A DNA stretch of 23,799 bases, taken from an uncultured Blautia sp. (GTDB taxonomy: Bacteria; Bacillota; Clostridia; Lachnospirales; Lachnospiraceae). How positions within the stretch are numbered: the stretch's first letter is position 1; each line of letters opens with the position of its first letter. Shown here piece after piece: positions 13,417-21,199 of the stretch. The notes under the pieces are model-generated. The model saw only the letters and a program-made list of their open reading frames with translations, ran no database searches and was not told where the DNA came from. The DNA is taken from NCBI GenBank assembly GCA_902476765.1, contig CABSEJ010000028.1:1-23799 (forward strand), written 5' to 3'. Position numbers and translations under genes: made by a program.

Positions 13417-14309
13417 TGCTGTCCAACCTCCTTTTTGCTCAAAATTTTAAACTGTATAGCAGATACCAGGGCAATCATTACAAAAAGCACCAGAGATTCT
13501 GCAATGGAATAACTGAACTTCATTTCCTGAAACGCATGGTTATAAATCAGTAATCCTATAGATTCCGTGGCCCATCCTGGTCCTCCGTCTGTCATTGCCC
13601 TGATATAGTCAAATACAGTCAAACCCGCTTTCACCAGCATGACAAGGGCTACATTCATAACCGGGATGATAAAGGGTATGGTAATGTTTTTAAACCTTTG
13701 CCATACATTTGCCCCATCCAGCCTTGCCGCCTCAATCAAATCACTGGGTATCCCCTGCAGCCCTGCCAAATAGAGGACAGTCGGCAGGGCAATGCCCTGC
13801 CATAAATGTACAAAAAGAATTCCATAGATGGCTAAATCTGCATTTGCTAAAATATTACTCTGTAATGCTGTAATGTGAAGAGCATCTCCAAACATAGGTA
13901 AAACTCTATAGTAGATTTCATCAAAAATAAGTCCTACTGTAATCATACTGAGTACCGCCGGGAAGAAGAAAATCCCTCTAAAAAACCCTCTGCACCTTAT
14001 TTTAGAATTCAATACATGGGCTATAAACAGCGCCAGAATATTTCCTGCTATTGTTAAAATCACCGTATACTTCAGGCTAAACCATACGGCATTTTTAAAT
14101 CTGCTGTCCTGAAACAGGGATATGAAATTTTCCAGCCCGTTGAACTTATATTCTAACGAAATACCGTCCCAGTTTGTCATGCTATAATAAATACCGCTTA
14201 ATACCGGATAGATAAAAAATATTGTATATAATATCACAGCAGGAACCGTCATCATAAAAAAGATTTTATTCCGCTTTCTATGAGCTTTTCTTGTTTTAGC
14301 CACCTCCAT
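13413..14309 (-). CDS. CUT1 ABC sugar permease, MalF type
   Basis: This 298-residue membrane permease is the partner of the MalG-type gene. It has six hydrophobic segments, starting with FFMMTVPAVILYTIFF, and the EAA loop IEAARLDGANVWQRFKN near residues 190-210. The start chosen is the ATG at 14309, preceded by AGGTGGGGG; in-frame ATGs at 14327 and 14369 would place the start before or inside that ribosome binding site or the end of the binding-protein gene. It lies 28 bases after the binding-protein stop. It would move its substrate through the cytoplasmic membrane using an ATPase encoded elsewhere. The substrate is unknown; the flanking catabolic genes suggest a tetritol-containing glycoside or the free polyol. 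Confidence 0.92.
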   Translation of the reverse strand: MEVAKTRKAHRKRNKIFFMMTVPAVILYTIFFIYPVLSGIYYSMTNWDGISLEYKFNGLENFISLFQDSRFKNAVWFSLKYTVILTIAGNILALFIAHVLNSKIRCRGFFRGIFFFPAVLSMITVGLIFDEIYYRVLPMFGDALHITALQSNILANADLAIYGILFVHLWQGIALPTVLYLAGLQGIPSDLIEAARLDGANVWQRFKNITIPFIIPVMNVALVMLVKAGLTVFDYIRAMTDGGPGWATESIGLLIYNHAFQEMKFSYSIAESLVLFVMIALVSAIQFKILSKKEVGQQ

Positions 14310-14337
14310 GGAACCCCCACCTTTCATTCTATACTGT

Positions 14338-15597
14338 CTATCTGGCCCTTGAAGTAAATGTCTGGTCAACCTTTTCTGTTGTTGCTTTTACATCTCCGGT
14401 TGCAACAAATTCCTGATAAATTGCTCTCAAGTCACCTTCTACTCCAGCCGGCCAAAAGTCTACGCTAAAACGTGCGTCCTTTCCCGAAGCAATACACTCA
14501 TTGATTGCCGTAACCTCAGGCACATCAAACGGTACATCTTTTAATGTAGGAATATTTTTATCCAAACCGTTGAACTCAGCCACATTCTCCGGTTCTCCGA
14601 TAAAACGAATAAATTCCATAGCTGCGTCCTGGATTTCTTCATCCTCATTGGTAGCTACGGCCAAGGAACAGTCAATTCCTACCATGGCTCTTGTCTGCTC
14701 TTTTGTGGGTCCGGGGAACGGTATCAGTTCACAGTTTATATCCGGGTTAGCTTCTTTCAGGGAAGGAAGTGCCCATAATCCGGTTATCAGAGATAGAGCA
14801 TTTCCATTGGCAAACTCTGCGATAGCCTGGTCATAGCTGGTTCCCAGAAAATCATCCTGGGCATAATCATTCAGCTTTAGGAGGTTTTCCAATGCATTGA
14901 CATATTCCTCGTTATCCATGGATTTTACTTTTCCGCTTTCTACATCTCCATAGAAGGAAATCGGGTCATCCATAAATGAGGTAATTCCACCCTGAAAAAG
15001 CTGCTCCACATTTTCTGCACTTTTATAGGGAAGCACGGTTCCTGTGATTCCGTTGTCCTCGGCCTTCTGATATAATGCTAAAAGCTCATCATAGGTTTCC
15101 GGGTATTCCGTCTCTCCTAATTCTGCAAATAAATCTTTATTAACGTATATTCCGAGAGTTGATGCAGAGATAGGCAGGGCGTAGATTTTATCATCATATG
15201 TTACAATATCTTTCATGCCGTCTAATACATTATCCAAAAAGCTCTCATTTGTCAGTTCCACCACTGCCCCTTGTTCCGTCATCTTTTTAAAATCTTCTTT
15301 TCCCGGATAGCAGGTGAATATGGGCGGCATATCATTGCTGGCCATCCTTGTCATGAGAAGGTCCTGGCCGTCGGGGACATTATTTTGCTCCACAACAATC
15401 CTGTCCTGAGACTCATTAAACTTCTTTATCAGCGCATCCATGGACTTTACTGCTTCCCTTTTGGTCTGATAGAATTCCAGTGTAATTTTATCCTTTGATG
15501 CCTCTTTCTCTCCCCCGCTTTCTTCTTCTGCACCACAGGCCGCACAGGCCATGACCATACTGAAACATAATAAAAGGCTAATCATTTTTTTCTTCAT
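14338..15597 (-). CDS. ABC-transporter extracellular solute-binding lipoprotein (family 1)
   Basis: This 419-residue lipoprotein captures the sugar outside the membrane and delivers it to the two permeases. A lysine-rich start and hydrophobic core lead into a lipobox ending at C21 (ACAAC-G) or, less likely, C18. The acidic linker EEESGGEKEASKD follows. The mature protein has the family-1 pattern: TLEFYQTKREAVKSMDALIKK near the start, then PPIFTCYPG, YALPISASTLGIYVNKDLF (the region around the ligand cleft), and AMEFIRFIGEPEN near the end. A TAAGGAGGAG site containing the stop codon of the aldo/keto reductase gene precedes the ATG. Ligand class is oligosaccharide, glycoside or polyol; this cannot be narrowed from sequence. 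Confidence 0.94.
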   Translation of the reverse strand: MKKKMISLLLCFSMVMACAACGAEEESGGEKEASKDKITLEFYQTKREAVKSMDALIKKFNESQDRIVVEQNNVPDGQDLLMTRMASNDMPPIFTCYPGKEDFKKMTEQGAVVELTNESFLDNVLDGMKDIVTYDDKIYALPISASTLGIYVNKDLFAELGETEYPETYDELLALYQKAEDNGITGTVLPYKSAENVEQLFQGGITSFMDDPISFYGDVESGKVKSMDNEEYVNALENLLKLNDYAQDDFLGTSYDQAIAEFANGNALSLITGLWALPSLKEANPDINCELIPFPGPTKEQTRAMVGIDCSLAVATNEDEEIQDAAMEFIRFIGEPENVAEFNGLDKNIPTLKDVPFDVPEVTAINECIASGKDARFSVDFWPAGVEGDLRAIYQEFVATGDVKATTEKVDQTFTSRAR

Positions 15598-15609
15598 AGC
15601 GTCTCCTCC

Positions 15610-16563
15610 TTATCCGATGGGGCATATTTCATTGATTCTCTTTTTCATATCTTCTGTCAGATTTACATCAAGAGCCTTTATATTTTCTAATATTTGTTCT
15701 TTTCTGCTGGCTCCTAAAATCACACTGGAAATACCGTCTACCGATAGATTCCATGCAAGGGCTAACCTGGCCATAGGAATTCCTGCCTCTTCGCTTAATT
15801 TAGCTAATTCACCGATTTTTCTAAAGTTCTCAGCAGAAAAATATTCATCCCTCAGCCACTGTCCCTGGGCCGTATCTGCTCTGCTTCCTTTAGGAACGGC
15901 TTCGGCATCCTGATATTTTCCCGTGAGCATGCCCTGTGCCAAAGGAGAAAATACAATTTGTCCTACTCCCTGTTCTTTACACAGAGGCAAAACTTCCTTC
16001 TCTATATAACGGTTCAGCAGATTATAGGAGGGCTGATTCACTATCATTCTGTCTAATAAATACTTATCTGCTGTATGCAGTGCATCTGTAATCTGTTTTG
16101 CTGTCCATTCACTGACTCCGTAATACAAAACTTTTCCTTGCCTAATCATGTCGTCAATAGCTCTTAAAGTTTCATAAATCGGTGTTTCTTCGTCATACCT
16201 GTGGAAATACAGAATATCCACATAATCCGTCTGAAGCCTTTTGAGGCTGTTATTTACCTGCTCTACCACGGCTTTTCTGGAAGAACCGCTTTCATTAGGC
16301 GTATCTCCCATTGCAAAAAACAGCTTCGTCCCTATCACATAGGTTTCTCTTCTGAATTCCTTTAAAGCCTTTCCCAGAACAGCCTCTGCCTCCCCTCCAT
16401 TGTAAGCATTTGCCGTGTCGAAAGATGTAATACCGCTGTCATATGCAGCGTATATAATTTCTTTTGACTTTTCCTGGTCAATAGTTTCCCCGTATGTCAG
16501 CCAGCTTCCAAGACTCATAGCACTGACCTTTAGTCCATACTTTCCAACCTTTCTGTACTCCAT
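15610..16563 (-). CDS. Aldo/keto reductase
   Basis: This 317-residue cytosolic NAD(P)H-dependent oxidoreductase has a TIM-barrel fold, resembling the Kv-beta/YghZ branch. The catalytic tetrad is complete: D49 (SFDTANAY), Y54, K80 (IGTKLFF) and H121 (YFHRYD). The cofactor region near the C-terminus contains SVILGASRKEQILENI. It follows the GH2 gene by 48 bases and precedes the binding protein by 12. In the operon it could reduce or oxidise the sugar released by the GH2, detoxify a reactive short aldehyde such as erythrose or glycolaldehyde, or prepare the glycoside for cleavage. No sequence feature separates these options. Confidence 0.93.
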   Translation of the reverse strand: MEYRKVGKYGLKVSAMSLGSWLTYGETIDQEKSKEIIYAAYDSGITSFDTANAYNGGEAEAVLGKALKEFRRETYVIGTKLFFAMGDTPNESGSSRKAVVEQVNNSLKRLQTDYVDILYFHRYDEETPIYETLRAIDDMIRQGKVLYYGVSEWTAKQITDALHTADKYLLDRMIVNQPSYNLLNRYIEKEVLPLCKEQGVGQIVFSPLAQGMLTGKYQDAEAVPKGSRADTAQGQWLRDEYFSAENFRKIGELAKLSEEAGIPMARLALAWNLSVDGISSVILGASRKEQILENIKALDVNLTEDMKKRINEICPIG

Positions 16564-16611
16564 AATCCTTCTCCTTTTGTATATTTTTTATTTAAACGCC
16601 TTTTTCAGCGC

Positions 16612-19053
16612 TTAATGCTGCTGGATTATCCTTAATGTCTCCACCTTTTGAGAATAATGGGCCTTTGCGGTTATCTCATAGTCTTTCTTTTGAGTTTTAA
16701 CCTTTATCCTTCTGACTTCAAAAGGAAGAAGGTCAAAATAATTATCCTCAAAAAAGAAGCCAAACTCATCACCTTTTTTGTTTCCGCCAAGCTCTATGCA
16801 TCTGGCAAATTTATCCGTACCTATCACCAGCTCCTCATTTTCGTATTTCAAAGATAATTTAGCGTCAGGGAAATAGAAATTTCTTTCAATTTCTACAAAC
16901 TCGTAATTTCGGTTTATGATATTTCCGGCTTCATCTTTCAGGCAGGCATATAACAGATTTTCTCTTTTAAACTGCCCAAGCCTGTCCAAGTCACAAATGC
17001 ATACAGACTGGCCGGAGGGAATAACAGCTTTTTCCTCAAACCGCTCCAGGCATGTGTTTGATATAGGAGAAAACAAAACAAATTCCATTGTCCCCCGAAA
17101 ATCTTTCCCCGTATCATTGACACCCCAAATAGTAATATTATCTTCTATGGCAAAGGAAACCTGTATGGGTTCAAACCCTCTTTTCACAGCATAGTAGGCA
17201 TACCCCGGCTCTGAATCGTAATCTAAAAGACTACAGAAAATTTGAGGCCATGTATCGTTCAATTTCCATATCAATTGCCCTTTACATATCTGTTCCCCCT
17301 GCTTTTTCCATACCGGACGGCCCCTTTTAAGCCGTTCTGCTGTCCTTTTCATAAATTGTGCATGGGCGCCCCCGCATTTATAAATCAGTTCTTCTGGTGT
17401 ATCGGCGTCATAAAACTGTTCCACAGGCGAACACCAATAGGGTTCCGGTCCTGCTTTTAACTTCTGCCACGCCGGGGGAAACAAAGATTCTTGAAATTCT
17501 CTAAGGCGAGCCTGAAACCCGTAAGGCCATAGCTCCTTTTTATCCGGAATATATTTTTTCATGCTCTTCATGGCCGGAACCGAAACCCTGGAATTTTCAC
17601 TGAAAAACACCGGATATTTGTCATAAGGGATGTACCATAAATGATTCCACCCATGAAAATCTCCTTCTCTTGGGTCGTTCTGGAAAGCACCCTTAACCGG
17701 AGAATTTTCTATATAAAAGCAATCCGTATTCTCCTTAACCATTTCTCCGTACATTTTAAAAATCTTTTCCCCAATATACGGCTGCCCCGGAAAATCCAGC
17801 TGAGCTCCCATATAGCTCTCATTCCCCCCACTCCATATAATTACACAAGGATGTCCCTGGGTTTTATCCAGCATATATAGCATTTCCCTTTTATACTGCT
17901 CCATATATTCATGGGTATCCGGATACATCCCCCATTTATGAAACATTTCTGTCCACACCAGAATTCCCGCCTCATCAGCCATATCGTATAATTTTTCCGG
18001 ATACGGCTCTCCGCCGCCCCAGAAACGAAGCATATTCATATTGGCCTGTACAGTTTTACAGATTAAATCTCCGGCTTTCTTTTCATCGAAAACATGTGTC
18101 ATTCCAGTTAGAGGAACTAAATTAGCTCCCCAAAGCCGGATTCCCTTTCCGTTTATTTTAAAATCAAAATCTCCCTGTACTTCTAATCTGCGAAATCCTA
18201 TTCTTTTTGTTTTTGACTCTACAACCTGGTTATCCTCCAACAATTCCAGGGTAACCTTATAAAGTTTTTGTTCCCCATATCCTACCGGCCACCACAAATC
18301 AGGATTATCAAGAAAAACTTTTAACTTTTTTTCTCTCTGTCCGTCCAAGCTTTCTGTTGCCTCATGAAGAATATGTCCGTCTATATCTGCAAGCCGTATT
18401 CTGCCTTGTACATGGCACTGGTTTCTTATGTTATATTTTAGCTTCCATTCTACTTTTCCCCGTCCGTTCTCTTCCAAATCTGCTCTGATTCTGCTTTCCT
18501 CTATATAGCAATTTCCACATTCCCATAATTCAATATCGTCAAAAATCCCTACTCCTGGGAAATAAGGTTTGATTCCTAAAAAATCCTCAAAATCATGAGG
18601 AGCTTTTCTCAGGTAATGGGCTCTGGGAATTTTTCCTCTCCATTCCTCCCTCTCCTTCAGATTTTCCAGATATTGAACCGATGAATGAAAATAAAAGGTT
18701 AAAGTATTTTTTCCCTCCTTCCACTCTTCTAATTCTGCTATAAACGGATAAAACATATCCTCATGTTTTCCTATATGTTTCCCATTCATAAAAATATCCA
18801 CTCTTGTATCCAGACCTTTACATTTCAAAAAAACCTTTTTATCTCCTCCCTCCATAGTAAAGGGTACCGTATAAATCCAATCCTTCCGGCTGACCTCTAT
18901 AGCTTCCTTTCCCTCATGGGTAAGGACAGGATTTTCCATATCCCCGTATTGGAGCAGTACCTCATGTACTTGTCTGGGAAGTTCTGTAATGTACTCTTTA
19001 TCACCCCCTGCCATTCTCAGCGTTCCCTCTCCTAAAATTCTCACCCTGTTCAT
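16612..19053 (-). CDS. Glycoside hydrolase family 2, beta-mannosidase-like
   Basis: This 813-residue protein has no signal peptide, so it should hydrolyse an imported glycoside in the cytoplasm. It has an N-terminal jelly-roll sugar-binding domain (about 1-180), two immunoglobulin-like segments around the TIM barrel (about 290-620), and C-terminal beta domains. The acid/base is E412 in IIWSGGNESY, and the probable nucleophile is E486 in PVFFSENSRVSVP. Normal beta-mannosidases read CGNNE or GGNE and SE(F/Y)G, so the nucleophile loop (SENSR) is divergent. The YPEKLYDMADEAGILVW and LIWKLNDTWPQ stretches are typical of the mannosidase/CsxA branch. The WDWG motif of true mannosidases is not seen near 150-170. 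The substrate may be a beta-mannoside or another glycoside. First gene of the operon; AGGGAGAAGGG precedes the ATG. Confidence 0.9.
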   Translation of the reverse strand: MNRVRILGEGTLRMAGGDKEYITELPRQVHEVLLQYGDMENPVLTHEGKEAIEVSRKDWIYTVPFTMEGGDKKVFLKCKGLDTRVDIFMNGKHIGKHEDMFYPFIAELEEWKEGKNTLTFYFHSSVQYLENLKEREEWRGKIPRAHYLRKAPHDFEDFLGIKPYFPGVGIFDDIELWECGNCYIEESRIRADLEENGRGKVEWKLKYNIRNQCHVQGRIRLADIDGHILHEATESLDGQREKKLKVFLDNPDLWWPVGYGEQKLYKVTLELLEDNQVVESKTKRIGFRRLEVQGDFDFKINGKGIRLWGANLVPLTGMTHVFDEKKAGDLICKTVQANMNMLRFWGGGEPYPEKLYDMADEAGILVWTEMFHKWGMYPDTHEYMEQYKREMLYMLDKTQGHPCVIIWSGGNESYMGAQLDFPGQPYIGEKIFKMYGEMVKENTDCFYIENSPVKGAFQNDPREGDFHGWNHLWYIPYDKYPVFFSENSRVSVPAMKSMKKYIPDKKELWPYGFQARLREFQESLFPPAWQKLKAGPEPYWCSPVEQFYDADTPEELIYKCGGAHAQFMKRTAERLKRGRPVWKKQGEQICKGQLIWKLNDTWPQIFCSLLDYDSEPGYAYYAVKRGFEPIQVSFAIEDNITIWGVNDTGKDFRGTMEFVLFSPISNTCLERFEEKAVIPSGQSVCICDLDRLGQFKRENLLYACLKDEAGNIINRNYEFVEIERNFYFPDAKLSLKYENEELVIGTDKFARCIELGGNKKGDEFGFFFEDNYFDLLPFEVRRIKVKTQKKDYEITAKAHYSQKVETLRIIQQH

Positions 19054-19163
19054 TTTCCCTTCTCCCTTTGCATCAAGCCCTGTCTTTTGATGATATTAGT
19101 ATGGCATGATTCTTGTTCTCTCCATATAATTTTTATAATCTTCTTTCTATAACTTTTATGACA

Positions 19164-19195
19164 TTTTGGTTACTGTAAGGACAATTCCACCAAAA
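19164..19195. promoter_or_regulatory. TTTTGGT-N18-ACCAAAA dyad in the divergent control region
   Basis: A perfect seven-base inverted repeat (19164-19170 with 19189-19195) lies between the GH2 operon and the kinase gene. It ends five bases before the -35 of the kinase promoter and about 110 bases from the GH2 start. This is a good position for a shared activator site of the adjacent AraC-type regulator. No convincing sigma-A promoter was found for the GH2 operon, as is common for activator-dependent genes. Confidence 0.42.
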
Positions 19196-19200
19196 CCCTA

Positions 19201-19229
19201 TAGACTTTTTCAATTCTCACTTCTATAAT
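19201..19229 (+). promoter_or_regulatory. Sigma-A promoter of the kinase/regulator genes
   Basis: TAGACT (19201-19206) and a perfect TATAAT (19224-19229) are separated by 17 bases. Transcription would start near 19236, leaving a leader of about 80 bases with an AAGGAGGAGG site before the ATG at 19315. Confidence 0.62.
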
Positions 19230-19314
19230 AAAGTCAAAAATCCGCATTTTACCTAATGCTGAAGTAGGTCAATATACTTTATTTACTTGGATTTAAACAA
19301 GGAGGAGGGGGAAA

Positions 19315-21096
19315 ATGCAGCGAAAAGTTATCTATTTAAAATCTCAGGGAAAACGTGTTTTGCTTATTTGTTTTCTTTTATTTTTTATTCCCTTTGTAAC
19401 CCTATTTTTTATAGCAGGTTATAAAAGCTCTAAATTAAGACAGCAAAGTTATTTAGATTTAGCCAAAGAATTCAATAATCAGGTTGATACTAATTTATCT
19501 CAGATATTTAACAGTATCCACCGGATTTCTTATATACACACACAGGATTACAAGGTTGAAAAAATCCTCGCCCAGACATCAGAGCATAAAGATATAAATT
19601 ATGTAAACAATTTAATTTATATGAATAATCTTATCAACAATCTGACGCAGATTAATCCTGAAATCTATGGTATCACTTTTATATCTGGCGACGGAGAATT
19701 TTACAGTAATATCAATAATTCCAATATTGATAAAGATTTTATCAACAGCCAGATTGATGCTCTGAACAAAAATAACTCTTCTTCTCTGTTGCTTTCAAGA
19801 GTGTCCAAAAATACTATATTTAACAACACAGAGGTTCTTTGTTCCCTTAACCGTCTCACCAATATTCATCAGGAAACCGTTGGATATTTATGGATTGATA
19901 TTAACTTTCAAACTATCCAATCTATTGTTACTATGGAACCTACACAGAACTCGGATTTACTTCTGGCAAGCTGCGAAGAAATCATCTGTTCCAGCGGAGA
20001 AACGGATAATGATATTTCACGCATAACCAAAGGAGTTTTCTCTTCTTTAGATGGAGAACTTTTAAAAGAACGCAAAGAATTCACCCAAATTGTTGCAGTA
20101 AACCATGCAAAATACATATGTCTTGCAAAGCCCGCCACCTATATGGATGCATTTATAATCCAATATCTTCCTTATTCGTCTCCTCTTGAGCAGACTTTTT
20201 CGGCACAAGGTATTTCTCTTCTTTGCTGTCTGATTTTACTGCTCCTTGTAATTTTTGTAATTAACCGGCTATCCTGCAAAATTTTTATGCCTATTGATAA
20301 ACTTTTTCATGCAATGAAGGATATTGAGGAGGGAGAATTTCCGCAGATTCAGACGGACAAAAGTGTTTATGAGATAGATTTAATCATCCAAAGATTCAAT
20401 GAAATGTCTGCGAATTTGAAGGAAGCTGTAAGATTAAATTATATTACCAAGCTTAATCAAAAAAGAGTTCAGCTTAAAATGCTGCAGTCCCAGATTAATC
20501 CTCATTTTATTTATAATACCCTTAATCTGATTAGTTCTCTGGCTATTATAAATGGAGTAGAGGATATATCCAGTATCTCAGAACGACTTTCGGAAATCCT
20601 TCGCTACAATGTGAAAAAGGGAGATGTTGTGCTATTAAAAGAGGAGATTTTACAGATTGAAAACTATATTTATATACAAAAGGTGCGGTTTGTGAATCAT
20701 TTTACAGAAGAAATTCATATTGACCCCGAACTGCTGGAATGCAAAATTTTGAAATTTCTTCTCCAGCCCCTGGTGGAAAACTGTATTCACCATAGTCTTG
20801 AGTTAATGAGTTCGGGAGGCCTTTTAAAAATCACCGGCAAGAAAGCAGGTAACTTAATGTATCTGTCTGTTTCTGACAATGGGTGCGGTATGCCGCCAGA
20901 GGTATTAAAACATTTGAACCAACAGCTTTCCACAAATTTCCCTCCATCTTTTTCTTCATCGGAAAAAAGTATTGGTATCCAGAATGTATATTCCCGTATT
21001 AAAACATTTTATGGTGAAAATTATACTCTGGAAATAGAAAGCGAGCTGAATAAAGGGACACGGTTCCAAATGATTCTCCCTATAGATTTGTTATAA
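19315..21096 (+). CDS. YesM-type sensor histidine kinase
   Basis: This 593-residue membrane kinase has two membrane segments (about 13-36 and 299-317) bounding an extracellular dCache-like sensor domain of roughly 260 residues that would detect the sugar or a binding-protein complex. A HAMP linker (318-370) leads to the His_kinase domain with the phospho-accepting H397 in QSQINPHFIYNTLN, then an ATPase domain with the N box LQPLVENCIHH (484-494), G1 box SDNGCGMP (520-527) and G2 box GIQNV (554-558). It starts at ATG 19315 after a strong AAGGAGGAGG site. The AraC-type regulator gene follows after a 103-base gap containing a hairpin. It is divergent from the GH2 operon, which it very likely controls. 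The genes are visibly richer in A+T than the neighbouring thiW. Confidence 0.94.
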   Translation: MQRKVIYLKSQGKRVLLICFLLFFIPFVTLFFIAGYKSSKLRQQSYLDLAKEFNNQVDTNLSQIFNSIHRISYIHTQDYKVEKILAQTSEHKDINYVNNLIYMNNLINNLTQINPEIYGITFISGDGEFYSNINNSNIDKDFINSQIDALNKNNSSSLLLSRVSKNTIFNNTEVLCSLNRLTNIHQETVGYLWIDINFQTIQSIVTMEPTQNSDLLLASCEEIICSSGETDNDISRITKGVFSSLDGELLKERKEFTQIVAVNHAKYICLAKPATYMDAFIIQYLPYSSPLEQTFSAQGISLLCCLILLLLVIFVINRLSCKIFMPIDKLFHAMKDIEEGEFPQIQTDKSVYEIDLIIQRFNEMSANLKEAVRLNYITKLNQKRVQLKMLQSQINPHFIYNTLNLISSLAIINGVEDISSISERLSEILRYNVKKGDVVLLKEEILQIENYIYIQKVRFVNHFTEEIHIDPELLECKILKFLLQPLVENCIHHSLELMSSGGLLKITGKKAGNLMYLSVSDNGCGMPPEVLKHLNQQLSTNFPPSFSSSEKSIGIQNVYSRIKTFYGENYTLEIESELNKGTRFQMILPIDLL

Positions 21097-21124
21097 TTTT
21101 AATTCCCTACTCCAGCATGCATTT

Positions 21125-21171
21125 TGCCTTCAGTGTACAAAGGGCCCCCTCTGCCATATATACTGAAGGCA
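21125..21171 (+). other. Strong intercistronic hairpin between kinase and regulator
   Basis: TGCCTTCAGTGTA (21125-21137) pairs with TATACTGAAGGCA (21159-21171) over 13 positions with one G-T pair, around a loop carrying an AGGGCCCCCT palindrome. No T-tract follows, so it is not a standard terminator. The regulator's ATG at 21200 is 29 bases further, with AAAGGAG upstream. It may stabilise, process or attenuate the mRNA between the two genes. Confidence 0.5.
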
Positions 21172-21199
21172 GACCCGGTATAGAAAAGGAGTAAAACTT

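Noticed and set aside
16564..16611. A six-pair hairpin between the GH2 and aldo/keto reductase genes as a terminator.
   Set aside because: The T-rich run lies on the opposite strand, and the stem is short; the nine genes still look like one operon.
19054..19314. Catabolite-repression (cre) site for the GH2 operon.
   Set aside because: No sequence close to TGWAANCGNTNWCA was found in the divergent region.
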